A stretch of DNA of 64,000 nt, taken from NCBI RefSeq assembly GCF_006715635.1, contig NZ_VFNP01000001.1:2480001-2544000 (forward strand), written 5' to 3'. The notes under the pieces are model-generated. The model saw only the letters and a program-made list of their open reading frames with translations, had not been told where the DNA came from and did no database searches. The position numbers and the translations under genes are program-made. Each line of letters starts with the position of its first letter. Position 1 is the stretch's first letter. Below are positions 25,054 to 33,154 of the stretch, in pieces. The DNA comes from Streptomyces sp. SLBN-118 (lineage in GTDB: Bacteria; Actinomycetota; Actinomycetes; Streptomycetales; Streptomycetaceae).

Positions 25054-25901
25054 CCACCCCGTACCAGCAGCAGGCGACGTACCAGCAGCACGGCGCGCCC
25101 GCCGGGACGTACTCCTCGCCGATTCCCGTGCGCAGTGCCCACATCGGTGACGCCCTCGCCTCCGAGTGGACCAAGATCCGTTCCGTACGCTCCACGATGT
25201 GGACGCTCGGCGTCATGATCGTGCTGATGATCGGCATCGGCTTGCTGTCCGCGGTGGCGGTCGACAAGTCCGACGCCGATCTGGGTGACCAGTCGCCCCT
25301 CGTCCTCGGCTTCTACGGTGTCCTGCTCGGCTCCATCTGCGTGGTCACCCTGGGCGTGCTGACCATCGCGTCCGAGTTCGGCACGGGCATGATCCGCACG
25401 ACGCTGACGGCGTGCCCCGGCCGTGCGCGGGTGCTCGCCGCCAAGGCGATCGTCTTCTTCCTTCTCGTCTTCACCCTGACCACGGTGCTCGCAGGACTCG
25501 TCGCCGCGCTGCAGAACAGCATCGTCACCACCGGCCGTGAGGCGGACGGTGAGGAGTGGTTCCGCGCAACGGTGGGAGTGGGCCTGTTCATCGCCGTCCT
25601 CGGGCTGCTGGCCCTCGCCGTCGGCACGATCATCCGGCACTCCGCGGGCGCGATCACCATCATGATCGGCGTGATGCTGCTGCCGCTCGTGGCGGCGATG
25701 TTCATGTTCTCGCCGACGCTCGAGGACGTGCGGCAGGCCCTGCTGGACTACGCGGTCCCGAGCCTGCTCGTCGCGTTCTACAGCGAGGGCGCGCTGACCG
25801 ACACCGGCCCGACCGGCTGGACCCCACTCGGGATCCTCCTCGGGGTGACGGCCGTGGCGATGGCGGGCGCGTTCTTCTCGCTCCAGAAGCGCGACGCCTG
25901 A
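25050..25901 (+). CDS. ABC-2 type permease (cassette 2)
   Basis: 283 residues. A ~30-residue Gln/Tyr/Pro-rich cytosolic N-terminus (YQQQATYQQHGAPAG) precedes SEWTKIRSVRSTMW, the same motif as in cassette 1, and six helices (for example LGVMIVLMIGIGLLSAVAV, ITIMIGVMLLPLVAAMFMF, TAVAMAGAFFSLQKRDA). Start ATG 25050 overlaps the ATPase stop by four bases. It ends the five-gene cluster and is convergent with a small zinc-finger-like gene 22 bp away, without an obvious terminator. Confidence 0.92.
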   Translation: MTTPYQQQATYQQHGAPAGTYSSPIPVRSAHIGDALASEWTKIRSVRSTMWTLGVMIVLMIGIGLLSAVAVDKSDADLGDQSPLVLGFYGVLLGSICVVTLGVLTIASEFGTGMIRTTLTACPGRARVLAAKAIVFFLLVFTLTTVLAGLVAALQNSIVTTGREADGEEWFRATVGVGLFIAVLGLLALAVGTIIRHSAGAITIMIGVMLLPLVAAMFMFSPTLEDVRQALLDYAVPSLLVAFYSEGALTDTGPTGWTPLGILLGVTAVAMAGAFFSLQKRDA

Positions 25902-25923
25902 CCGTCCGGCCTCCGACCGCTCT

Positions 25924-26256
25924 TCAGTACCTGGGCGCGTTACGGGACCGCTGCACCCGCGTGGTGCGGCGGTCTTTCGCGTTCCAGCAGGCCTTGTGCC
26001 AGTGCCGCCGGTCCTCGACTCCGCCGCCGTGCTCCGGCCAGGCGACCACATGGGGCACCCCCGAGGGGATCTCCTGGTCGCATCCCGGACAGCGATACCT
26101 CTTGCCTGCGGCACTTGCGCCCGCGACATGGCGGACCGACCAGTTCTCACCCTGCCAGGACTCGCTCCGGCCGAGGCCGCCGTACCTCTCGCCCGGCTCG
26201 CCGGCAGGCTCGGTCGGCTTCTCGCCGCCTCGGGGGCGGTTGCGGCGCGGGGACAC
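25924..26256 (-). CDS. Small zinc-ribbon-like protein
   Basis: 110 residues from GTG 26256, chosen for GAGGTG four bases upstream. The N-terminal half is basic and Pro/Gly-rich. The C-terminal half holds YRCPGCDQEIPSG then HVVAWPE and HWHKACWNAKDRR, a CxxC...HxHxxC arrangement that should bind zinc. It is sometimes annotated as an ATP/GTP-binding protein, but I see no P-loop. It resembles the small putative nucleic-acid-binding proteins common in Streptomyces. It is divergent from the LLM gene across a 213-bp spacer. Confidence 0.75.
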   Translation of the reverse strand: MSPRRNRPRGGEKPTEPAGEPGERYGGLGRSESWQGENWSVRHVAGASAAGKRYRCPGCDQEIPSGVPHVVAWPEHGGGVEDRRHWHKACWNAKDRRTTRVQRSRNAPRY

Positions 26257-26375
26257 GTGACACCTCACGGGGCAAGTCAGGACAGTTCCCCTCCAGCCTA
26301 CGGGCCGCGCCCATGGGTACACGTACCACACGGCGCGAGACGGTGGCACCCACAAGGGGCAGTTACCGGAAAATC

Positions 26376-26426
26376 GCAACAACTTCACGATTGGCCGTGC
26401 CTTTGGCACGTGTCAGACGTTGTTGC
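26376..26426. promoter_or_regulatory. Nested inverted repeats upstream of LLM gene
   Basis: Outer arms GCAACAAC (26376-26383) and GTTGTTGC (26419-26426) enclose an inner CGTGCC-TTT-GGCACG hairpin (26396-26410). All lie 44-94 bp upstream of ATG 26470, inside the divergent promoter region. Confidence 0.5.
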
Positions 26427-26469
26427 CGGTAGGGGGAGTGACGCGTCGGCCGCAAGGAGGCAATAGGCG

Positions 26470-27501
26470 ATGCGCGTGGGAACTTTTGTACTGGCGGCCC
26501 AATTCCCGGGCCAGGGGCAGGGGGAGGCTCTGCATCGAGCGGTGCGGTCCGCCGAGGTCGCGGAGGAGTCCGGGCTCGATTCGGTCTGGCTCGCGGAGCA
26601 CCATTTCGTGCCGTACGGCGTGTGCCCGTCGGCTGTGACCCTCGCCGCCCTGCTGCTCGGCCGCACCCGGCGCATCCGCGTCGGCACGGCCGTGAGCGTG
26701 CTGCCGAGCGCCCATCCAGTGGCGCTGGGCGAGCAGGCGGCGCTACTGCATCTGACGAGCGGAGGCAGGTTCTCCCTCGGCGTGGGCCGCGGCGGCCCCT
26801 GGGTCGATCTGGAGGTCTTCGGCACAGGTCTCGCCGCGTACGAGAGGGGCTTTCCCGAGTCCCTGGACCTGCTGCTGCGCTGGCTGCGCGAACCCCGTGT
26901 CGCCACCCGGGGGGAACGGTTCACCTTCCGCGAAGTCCCGGTCGTACCAAGGCCGGACGAGCTGATCGACGGCCCCGCCGGGGGCCCCGAGGTGATCGTC
27001 GCCTGTACGTCCCCGAAGAGCGTGAAGCTCGCCGCCGAACGCGCAGCGCCGATGCTGCTCGGGATGCACTGCGGCGACGAGGAGAAGGCGGACATGGTCG
27101 CACTCTGGCGAACGCACGCGCTCGCCGCGGGACATCCGCCCGAGAAAGTCCACGGCGCCGGACATGTGTCGGCCGGAGTGGCCCAGATCGAGGACCGCTC
27201 GGCCGACGCCACGGAGACTCTGGTCAAGGCGATGCCCGGCTGGCTCAAGCAGGGCCTGGACGCCCATGTGACGGTCGACGGGCGCCACCGCGCCATGCGG
27301 GACCCCGTGGCATACACGGAACTGCTGTGCGGGCTGCACCCGGTGGGCCCGCCACGGCTCGCAGCGGACCGGCTCGCGGCCACCGCGGAACGGACAGGGA
27401 TCACCCGCTTCGCCCTGCTCGCCGAGGGCTCCGGCGACCTCGCCGCCACCGAGGAGAACGTGCGGCGGCTCGGCACGGAAGTGCTGCCCCTTCTCGGCTG
27501 A
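26470..27501 (+). CDS. LLM-class flavin-dependent oxidoreductase
   Basis: 343 residues in the luciferase-like TIM-barrel family. It begins MRVGTFVLAAQFPGQ; hallmark segments are GLDSVWLAEHHFVPYG, RIRVGTAVSVLPSAHPVALGEQAALL and GRFSLGVGRGGPW. Start ATG 26470 follows AAGGAGG at 26454-26460. Such enzymes use FMNH2 or F420H2; the subgroup is not decidable here. It stands alone, convergent with a small conserved gene and ended by a double hairpin. Confidence 0.9.
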   Translation: MRVGTFVLAAQFPGQGQGEALHRAVRSAEVAEESGLDSVWLAEHHFVPYGVCPSAVTLAALLLGRTRRIRVGTAVSVLPSAHPVALGEQAALLHLTSGGRFSLGVGRGGPWVDLEVFGTGLAAYERGFPESLDLLLRWLREPRVATRGERFTFREVPVVPRPDELIDGPAGGPEVIVACTSPKSVKLAAERAAPMLLGMHCGDEEKADMVALWRTHALAAGHPPEKVHGAGHVSAGVAQIEDRSADATETLVKAMPGWLKQGLDAHVTVDGRHRAMRDPVAYTELLCGLHPVGPPRLAADRLAATAERTGITRFALLAEGSGDLAATEENVRRLGTEVLPLLG

Positions 27502-27520
27502 CCCTGCGTTCGTTGCCGCA

Positions 27521-27577
27521 CGGGAGGTGCTGCCGCTCCGGCATCTGTAGCACCTCCCGCGATGCGGAGCGGCAGCA
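27521..27577. terminator. Interlocked pair of hairpins between convergent genes
   Basis: Stem A pairs CGGGAGGTGCT (27521-27531) with 27549-27559. Stem B pairs TGCTGCCGCTCCG (27529-27541) with 27565-27577. They share 27529-27531, so both cannot be complete together. They separate LLM (stop 27501) and the facing gene (stop 27585). Confidence 0.75.
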
Positions 27578-27584
27578 AAAGACT

Positions 27585-27977
27585 TCAGCAGTCGCGCAGT
27601 TCGGGCGACTGGTTGAGCAACTGGGCCCGTACGGAGGTGAAGCGGGCAAGCCGTTCATCGACCGAGGAGTCCAGCGGGAACACCGCGACGCGGTGGCAGT
27701 TCTGGAATGCCAGGCGCACCCCGAAGTGCCGCTGGAGCGCACCGCGAATGGCGTCACTCGCGAGCGCGCGCAGCAGCTGACCACGTGCCTGCTCGTCCGG
27801 CGGAGGCGTCTGGTTGTCGGCGAAGTCGCCGCCGTCCACCTTCAGCTGAGCCACCAGAGAACTGATCATCTCCCATGCGAAGGGCAGGGAGGTCCGGACG
27901 CAGTCGACGAATGCAGCTTCATCGACCTCGCCTCGCTCGGCCTGTTCCAACAGCGCCGGTGAGACGTCGAGCGACAT
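27585..27977 (-). CDS. Conserved Streptomyces hypothetical protein
   Basis: 130 residues from ATG 27977, with GAGAGGAGA nine bases upstream. It is acidic and helical with no signal peptide: MSLDVSPALLEQAERGEVDEAAFVDCV, then WEMISSLVAQLKVDGGDFADN and a C-terminal SVDERLARFTSVRAQLLNQSPELRDC ending in cysteine. I recognise the general look of a Streptomyces protein that sits next to nucS but no domain or function. A 7-bp hairpin stands just before its ribosome site. It is divergent from nucS. Confidence 0.8.
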   Translation of the reverse strand: MSLDVSPALLEQAERGEVDEAAFVDCVRTSLPFAWEMISSLVAQLKVDGGDFADNQTPPPDEQARGQLLRALASDAIRGALQRHFGVRLAFQNCHRVAVFPLDSSVDERLARFTSVRAQLLNQSPELRDC

Positions 27978-28230
27978 GGGTTCTCCTCTCGCGACCCCGG
28001 TGAACGGGGTCTTACGGGCAGGGAAGGAGGCGACGGACAACGACGCCGTACGAACGACGCACGACGACGCAGAGTGCACGACCGACAACCTCCTGCTTCC
28101 ACGGTAAGTGCGCCGTCCGGAGGGCACCAGGAGATTGGGAGCACAACCGGCCACTAACGAACAGGGCGAAATGTGGGCGACGGGTGGGAGAATCGCGCGC
28201 ACCCGCGTACGTCGAGTAGCGTTGCCGACC
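27978..28230. other. Divergent promoter region with leader hairpin
   Basis: 253 bp between the small hypothetical gene and nucS. GACCCCG-GTGAA-CGGGGTC (27993-28011) is a perfect hairpin ending 15 bp before the minus-strand start codon, directly upstream of its ribosome site. TAGCGT at 28216-28221 is a -10 nine bases before the nucS ATG. No gene is seen. Confidence 0.5.
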
Positions 28231-28893
28231 ATGCGTCTTGTCATCGCCCGCTGCTCCGTGGATTACGCGGGCCGGCTCACCGCCCACCTGCCCTCCGCTG
28301 CCCGTCTGATCCTGGTCAAGGCGGATGGCAGCGTCTCGATCCACGCGGACGACAGGGCGTACAAACCCCTGAACTGGATGTCCCCTCCATGCACGCTCAA
28401 GGAGGGTGACGACAGCGTCTGGACCGTCATCAACAAAGCGGGCGAGAAACTGATCATCACGATGGAGGAAATCCTCCATGACTCCTCGCACGAACTGGGC
28501 GTGGACCCCGGCCTGATCAAGGACGGCGTGGAGGCGCATCTGCAGGAACTGCTCGCGGACCGCATCGAAACGCTGGGCGAGGGCTACAGCCTGATCCGGC
28601 GCGAATACCCCACGGCCATCGGCCCGGTGGACATCCTGTGCCGCGACTCGGACGGCGCGACGGTGGCCGTCGAGATCAAGCGGCGCGGCGAGATCGACGG
28701 CGTCGAACAGCTCACGCGCTACCTGGAACTGCTCAACCGGGACCCGCATCTGGCGCCGGTGAAGGGCCTGTTCGCGGCGCAGGAGATCAAGCCGCAGGCA
28801 CGGGTGCTGGCGACGGACCGCGGGATCGGGTGCGTGGTGCTGGACTACGACGCGCTGCGGGGCATCGAGGACGACAAGCTCCGGCTGTTCTGA
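28231..28893 (+). CDS. nucS: Endonuclease NucS (non-canonical mismatch repair)
   Basis: 220 residues from ATG 28231, matching the length of actinobacterial NucS/EndoMS. The N-terminal DNA-binding half begins [21 protein letters not shown]. The C-terminal RecB-like nuclease holds [23 protein letters not shown], the D...E-x-K catalytic core, followed by the [12 protein letters not shown] segment. In organisms lacking MutS/MutL this enzyme cuts mismatched DNA with the beta clamp. The short distance from TAGCGT suggests a leaderless or very short-leader mRNA. Confidence 0.95.
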   Translation: MRLVIARCSVDYAGRLTAHLPSAARLILVKADGSVSIHADDRAYKPLNWMSPPCTLKEGDDSVWTVINKAGEKLIITMEEILHDSSHELGVDPGLIKDGVEAHLQELLADRIETLGEGYSLIRREYPTAIGPVDILCRDSDGATVAVEIKRRGEIDGVEQLTRYLELLNRDPHLAPVKGLFAAQEIKPQARVLATDRGIGCVVLDYDALRGIEDDKLRLF

Positions 28894-28913
28894 GGCCGCC
28901 TGAGATTGCGGCT

Positions 28914-28946
28914 ACGGCCCCGGAGGGCGAGGCCGTCCGGGGCCGT
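28914..28946. terminator. Bidirectional terminator, nucS / ATPase
   Basis: ACGGCCCCGG (28914-28923) pairs with CCGGGGCCGT (28937-28946). It stands between convergent stops at 28893 and 28964. Confidence 0.8.
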
Positions 28947-28963
28947 GGTGCGTGCCGATCCTG

Positions 28964-31357
28964 TCAGATGACGGGTGCGCTGCCGGAATCCGAGGGAGCG
29001 GAGCTGCTGGTCATCGGGGTGCTGGCCGAGCTCTCGCCGCCCGAGGACGACGACGTGGACGGCGTCGGTGTGGGTGAGGGCGAGGTGGGCGGAGTCGTCG
29101 GTGTGCCCGGCTGCGAGGGTGTGGTCGACTTGGTTGGCGTCGGCTTACTGGTGGGCCGAGGCGGATTACCCGATGTCGTCGGCTTCCCCGGTGTCGACAG
29201 CCCCGACGACGGCCCTCCGCCCGGCGTCGACGCGTCACCCGTCGGCGAACTCGTCCCGGGCGTCACCGGGTCCGGCTTCTTCGGGTCGTCCGCGGGTGCG
29301 CCGCCCGGGCTGGTCGAACCGTCCGCGGGCTCGTCCACGTCCAGGCCGTTGCTGCCGTCGTCCTCGTTCGCCGACTGGCCGTTCCTGACCTTGTTGCTCG
29401 GTGGGTCCCGGTGGTCCGAGGTCGCCCCGAGCGTCACCACCGTGCCGAGCACGGCGGCGAGCAGTGCGCCCGCGCCCGCGGCGATCAGGTTGCGCCGTGC
29501 GCCGCCGAAGACGGTGAGGCGGCGGCCCGGCTTCGCGCCTCCCCCGGACGGCGTCTGCCGTGCCAGCAGCGTCGCGGGCTCCTCTTCGTCCTTCGCCCCT
29601 CCGATGCCGCGGCCGAGCGACAGCACGGGCGCCGGTACGCCTCCGTGCGGCGTCGCCGACTGTTCGGCCGTTACCTCATCGACCGCCGGGGTACGTGCGG
29701 GGGCAGCTCCGCCGGAGCGGTCCTCGACGAGCGCGAGCGCCCTGCGCCCCGCGACGGTGCCGCGCTTGTCGGAGAGCGCGCCGCGCATGCCGATGGAAGT
29801 CTCCAGTTCGGCGCGCGCCCGGTCCAGGTTTCCGGTGCAGAGTGCGAGGACGCCCAGCTCATGGTGGAAGTACGCCTCTTCGGCCACCTCGCCCGTGATA
29901 CGGGCGGCTTCGGAGCCTGCCCGCAGGGCCCGCTCCCAAGCGCTCCAGTGCAGGCCCGCCGCAAAGGCGGGTCCCGCGCTGCGGGCGAGCAGTACGGCCG
30001 CGCTGGGGTGTCCGGCTTCCTTGCCCGGCACCAGCATGCTGAGCGCGGCGAGGACGGCGTCGGCCTCGGCCACCGCCCGCTCCGGGGTGACGGACGGGTG
30101 CCCGGCCCACCAGGCGTAGTGCTGGGCGGCGGTGTGGGCATGGGCGGCCGCCTCGTCGGCGTAGCCCTTCTCCGTCAGCTGCGCCAGCACACCGGACGCG
30201 AGCCGGTAGCGCGAACCGACCGGCGTAAGCAGGCCGCAGCTCATCAGCTCACCGAGCGCGGCGTCCGCGTGGGTGTCCCCGACGAGCGCCGGCAGATGCG
30301 CCTGGTGCGGGACCTCACCGCCCAGCGCGACCGCGAAGCGCAAGGTCTCGCGGGCGGACTCGCTCAGCCGGGAGGCGAGCCGGGCAGCGGGGGCGGCCCC
30401 CTCCCCCAGCGTCGGCAGCGGTACCTCGACTTCCTGGACGCCGTCGAAGGGCGTGCAGTCGTCGAGGGTCTCCGGGTCCGGGCGCAGGCTGTCGCACTGG
30501 CGCAGCAACGCGCCCGCCTGGACGAAACGCAGCGGCAGGCCCTCGGACTCGAACCAGAGGTCGCCCGCCCAGTTCGACTCGTCCTCGGTGAGCGGCCGCT
30601 CCACGGTGCGCTGCAGCAGCTCCAGCGAGGCGCTTCGGCCCAGTCCGGCGAGGACGACCTCTTCGAGGTGCGAGTCCGCCTCGGGTGCGGCGACGTCGGG
30701 TGTGACCGCGACCAGGAAGGCACACTCGGGCGCGGCGTCGAGCAGCTCGCCGAGGGCTGCGCCGCCGAACTCCAGGTCGTCGAGGACGACGATCGCGCCG
30801 ATGTCCTTGACGTGTCCGAGCAGTGCGGCACGGTCCGGCCGGTAGCGGGAGGCGCTGTGGACGGCGGCGAACAGCTCGTGGAGCAGCTCGGCGGGGGTGC
30901 GGTGATGGCCGCTCAGGCGTACGACCCCGTCGGGCGCGACGTTCGCGCAGTCCTCGGCGACGATGTCGAGCAGGGCACTGCGCCCGGAGCCCGCGGGCCC
31001 GGTGAGCCGGACCGAGCGGCCGTGGCCGAGCAGCCGTACCAGCCGCTCGCGCTCCTCACCGCGCTCCAGCAGCGGGAGCCGCGGCGCGGCAGGCCCTGCC
31101 GGTACGGGCGGCTGAGCCGCGCGCTGCCGCTCGGTGCGCTCGGCCTCACTGTGCCGGCCCGGCCGGGTGGGCAGCTGCCCTGGCGGGCAGGGCTCTATCT
31201 CGCTGCCGTCGACGGGATTGACGGTGAGCAGGAAGTCGCCCGCGACGAGCTGGACGGTGCGCGCGGGCGCGGGCGCCGACTTCTTGAAGTCCGGGGCGCC
31301 GGTGTCGCGCGGGGGCCGGGCCTGGCCCGCGCCATCGCCGAAACTGTCGTTGTTCAT
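28964..31357 (-). CDS. Membrane-anchored P-loop ATPase with Ser/Thr/Pro-rich exterior tail
   Basis: 797 residues from ATG 31357 (MNNDSFGDG). An N-terminal segment includes RTVQLVAGDFLLTVNPVDGSEIEPCPPG. A P-loop NTPase follows with GPAGSGRS, where Arg replaces the Walker A lysine, and a Walker B-like AIVVLDDLEF; then a winged-helix/TPR-like helical region as in AfsR/STAND proteins. One transmembrane helix (RNLIAAGAGALLAAVLGTVVTL) is followed by ~150 residues of Pro/Thr/Ser-rich sequence outside the cell. This layout suggests a cytosolic sensor tethered through the envelope. It is upstream of a STAS gene in reverse order but separated by 259 bp. Confidence 0.8.
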   Translation of the reverse strand: MNNDSFGDGAGQARPPRDTGAPDFKKSAPAPARTVQLVAGDFLLTVNPVDGSEIEPCPPGQLPTRPGRHSEAERTERQRAAQPPVPAGPAAPRLPLLERGEERERLVRLLGHGRSVRLTGPAGSGRSALLDIVAEDCANVAPDGVVRLSGHHRTPAELLHELFAAVHSASRYRPDRAALLGHVKDIGAIVVLDDLEFGGAALGELLDAAPECAFLVAVTPDVAAPEADSHLEEVVLAGLGRSASLELLQRTVERPLTEDESNWAGDLWFESEGLPLRFVQAGALLRQCDSLRPDPETLDDCTPFDGVQEVEVPLPTLGEGAAPAARLASRLSESARETLRFAVALGGEVPHQAHLPALVGDTHADAALGELMSCGLLTPVGSRYRLASGVLAQLTEKGYADEAAAHAHTAAQHYAWWAGHPSVTPERAVAEADAVLAALSMLVPGKEAGHPSAAVLLARSAGPAFAAGLHWSAWERALRAGSEAARITGEVAEEAYFHHELGVLALCTGNLDRARAELETSIGMRGALSDKRGTVAGRRALALVEDRSGGAAPARTPAVDEVTAEQSATPHGGVPAPVLSLGRGIGGAKDEEEPATLLARQTPSGGGAKPGRRLTVFGGARRNLIAAGAGALLAAVLGTVVTLGATSDHRDPPSNKVRNGQSANEDDGSNGLDVDEPADGSTSPGGAPADDPKKPDPVTPGTSSPTGDASTPGGGPSSGLSTPGKPTTSGNPPRPTSKPTPTKSTTPSQPGTPTTPPTSPSPTPTPSTSSSSGGESSASTPMTSSSAPSDSGSAPVI

Positions 31358-31616
31358 GGTCCTAGCCCCCCAGATGCGCTTCGCTGAGCTTCGTCCCCGC
31401 CGGGGTTGTGTGGATGGTGATGACGGAGACGCGTGCGGACTGTCCCTCCGGCCTTTCCGCACGCTCCGCTGTAGCTTCGGCCCGGTGCCCGCCGCATGGG
31501 TCTTTCAATTCGTCGGGCGACCGAACCTTAGACCTTTGCTCAGTATCTCCATAGGGGCGGGGTGCCGCCCCGCCCGTGACATCACAGTCTTATGAGGATT
31601 GCGAGCGTCGTACGGT
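31358..31616. other. Intergenic region with terminator
   Basis: GGGCGGGG (31555-31562) and CCCCGCCC (31568-31575) form a hairpin 42 bp beyond the STAS stop, a terminator on the minus strand. The rest should contain the promoter of the ATPase gene; I see no clear boxes. Confidence 0.6.
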
Positions 31617-31940
31617 TCACACCCGGGGGAGCGATTCGGCCGCGATGCCGCCTTCGATGGCAAGAATCCGGTGCAGCCGGGTGGCGACCAGGAGTCTTTG
31701 CATCTGGGGCGGGACGCCGCGCAGCACCAGCCGGCGGCCGCACCGGCCGGCCCGGCGGTGTGCGCCCATGATGACCCCCAGGCCGGTGGCGTCCCAGGAG
31801 TCGAGGTCGGTCAGGTCGAGCACCAGGTCGCCGGCTCCGGCGTCGACGGCCGAGTGCAGGACCGTACGGGCGTCCGCCGCGCTGCGGACGTCGAGGCGGC
31901 CCCCGACGACCAGCTCGGCGTGGTCGCCCCTGATGTGCAT
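31617..31940 (-). CDS. STAS-domain protein (anti-anti-sigma type, non-canonical site)
   Basis: 107 residues from ATG 31940 with GGGAG nine bases upstream. A single STAS domain: MHIRGDHAELVVGGRLDVRSAADART, then LVLDLTDLDSWDATGLGVIMGAHRRA. In classical antagonists such as SpoIIAA the loop reads DSSGLG, with the first serine phosphorylated. Here it is DATGLG, so that serine is alanine and only a threonine remains. It may act as a constitutive partner or be controlled differently. It is monocistronic by position, between hbd and the ATPase. Confidence 0.9.
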   Translation of the reverse strand: MHIRGDHAELVVGGRLDVRSAADARTVLHSAVDAGAGDLVLDLTDLDSWDATGLGVIMGAHRRAGRCGRRLVLRGVPPQMQRLLVATRLHRILAIEGGIAAESLPRV

Positions 31941-32061
31941 ATGCGCTCCCGTGAGTGCGTCAGTGCCCTGTGATCTCTTCTGGTTTGCTTTCAATGTCTT
32001 GCAACAACTGACTCCCACATGGGCGCAGCAGTTGCGCTTTGTAAGCGAACCGATACTGATT

Positions 32062-32077
32062 TCACCCTTCAGGGTGA
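32062..32077. promoter_or_regulatory. 16-bp inverted repeat
   Basis: TCACCCT-TC-AGGGTGA, 22 bp past the stop of the hydroxyacyl-CoA dehydrogenase gene and 122 bp upstream of the STAS start. It could be a short terminator or an operator for the STAS gene. Confidence 0.4.
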
Positions 32078-32098
32078 TACCAAACCGGTCGATGAGGG

Positions 32099-32947
32099 TC
32101 AGTGCTTGTAGAAGCCCTGCCCGCTCTTGCGTCCGATGTCACCGGCGTCCACCATCCGGCGCATCAGCTCCGGCGGGGCGAACTTCTCGTCCTGGGACTC
32201 GGTGTAGATGTTGCTCGTGGCGTGCAGCAGGATGTCCACGCCCGTCAGATCGGCGGTGGCGAGCGGCCCCATGGCGTGGCCGAAGCCCAGCTTGCAGGCG
32301 ATGTCGATGTCCTCGGCGGACGCTACGCCCGATTCGTACAGCTTCGCGGCCTCGACGACCAGTGCCGCGATGAGACGGGTGGTGACAAACCCGGCGACGT
32401 CGCGGTTGACGACGATGCAGGTCTTGCCGACGGACTCGGCGAACTCCCGCGTGGTGGCGAGGGTTTCGTCGCTCGTCTTGTAGCCGCGCACCAGCTCGCA
32501 CAGCTGCATCATCGGGACGGGCGAGAAGAAGTGCGCACCGACCACGCGGTCCGGACGCTCCGTCACCGCGGCGATCTTCGTGATCGGGATGGCTGAGGTG
32601 TTGGAGGCGAGGACGGCGTCCTCCCGTACGAGCTTGTCGAGCGTACGGAAGATCTCGTGCTTGACCTCGAGCTTCTCGAAGACCGCCTCGACGACGATGT
32701 CCGCGTCGGCGGCGGCGTCCAGGTCGGTGGTCGTGGTGATGCGCGCCAAGGCGGCGTCGGCGTCGGCCGCTTCGAGCTTGCCCTTGGAGACGAACTTGTC
32801 GTACGAGGCCTTGATGCCGTCCGTGCCACGGGTCAGAGCCGCGTCGGTGACATCGCGCAGCACGACGTCCCAGCCCGCCTGGGCAGAGACCTGCGCGATG
32901 CCGGACCCCATGAGTCCGGCCCCGATGACGGCGAGCTTCCTGGCCAC
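32099..32947 (-). CDS. 3-hydroxybutyryl-CoA dehydrogenase
   Basis: 282 residues from GTG 32947, with AAGGGG eight bases upstream. The N-terminal Rossmann fold carries VIGAGLMGSGIAQVSAQAG for NAD(P). Catalytic-domain motifs are SNTSAIPITKIA, GAHFFSPVPMMQLCELVRG (containing the catalytic His) and FVTTRLIAALVVEAAKLYESG. It reduces acetoacetyl-CoA to 3-hydroxybutyryl-CoA or the reverse (family of Hbd/PaaH). With the thiolase at 14096 and icmA it completes steps between acetoacetyl-CoA and butyryl-CoA-type intermediates. It is divergent from the adenosyltransferase gene. Confidence 0.94.
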   Translation of the reverse strand: MARKLAVIGAGLMGSGIAQVSAQAGWDVVLRDVTDAALTRGTDGIKASYDKFVSKGKLEAADADAALARITTTTDLDAAADADIVVEAVFEKLEVKHEIFRTLDKLVREDAVLASNTSAIPITKIAAVTERPDRVVGAHFFSPVPMMQLCELVRGYKTSDETLATTREFAESVGKTCIVVNRDVAGFVTTRLIAALVVEAAKLYESGVASAEDIDIACKLGFGHAMGPLATADLTGVDILLHATSNIYTESQDEKFAPPELMRRMVDAGDIGRKSGQGFYKH

Positions 32948-33154
32948 TGCGGCACCCCTTAACACGTGTTTACATTTCCGCTCTCCGGCGGAGGTTAGCG
33001 CCCGTGAGGTGCCGTGTGGCGGTGAAGAGATGCGCGTCACGTCTCAGATGACGGACATCACACCGGTACGGCCCATCAACCGGCCGGTACCGCGTAATTG
33101 AGCGCCTCATGGGCCACTTCGCCCCGCTTGCGGCCGCGGCGTAGGCTCGGCCTC

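Noticed and set aside
21178..25901. Assembly duplication as explanation for two ABC cassettes
   Set aside because: The two ATPases differ throughout in sequence and in C-terminal tail, and the permeases are clearly diverged.
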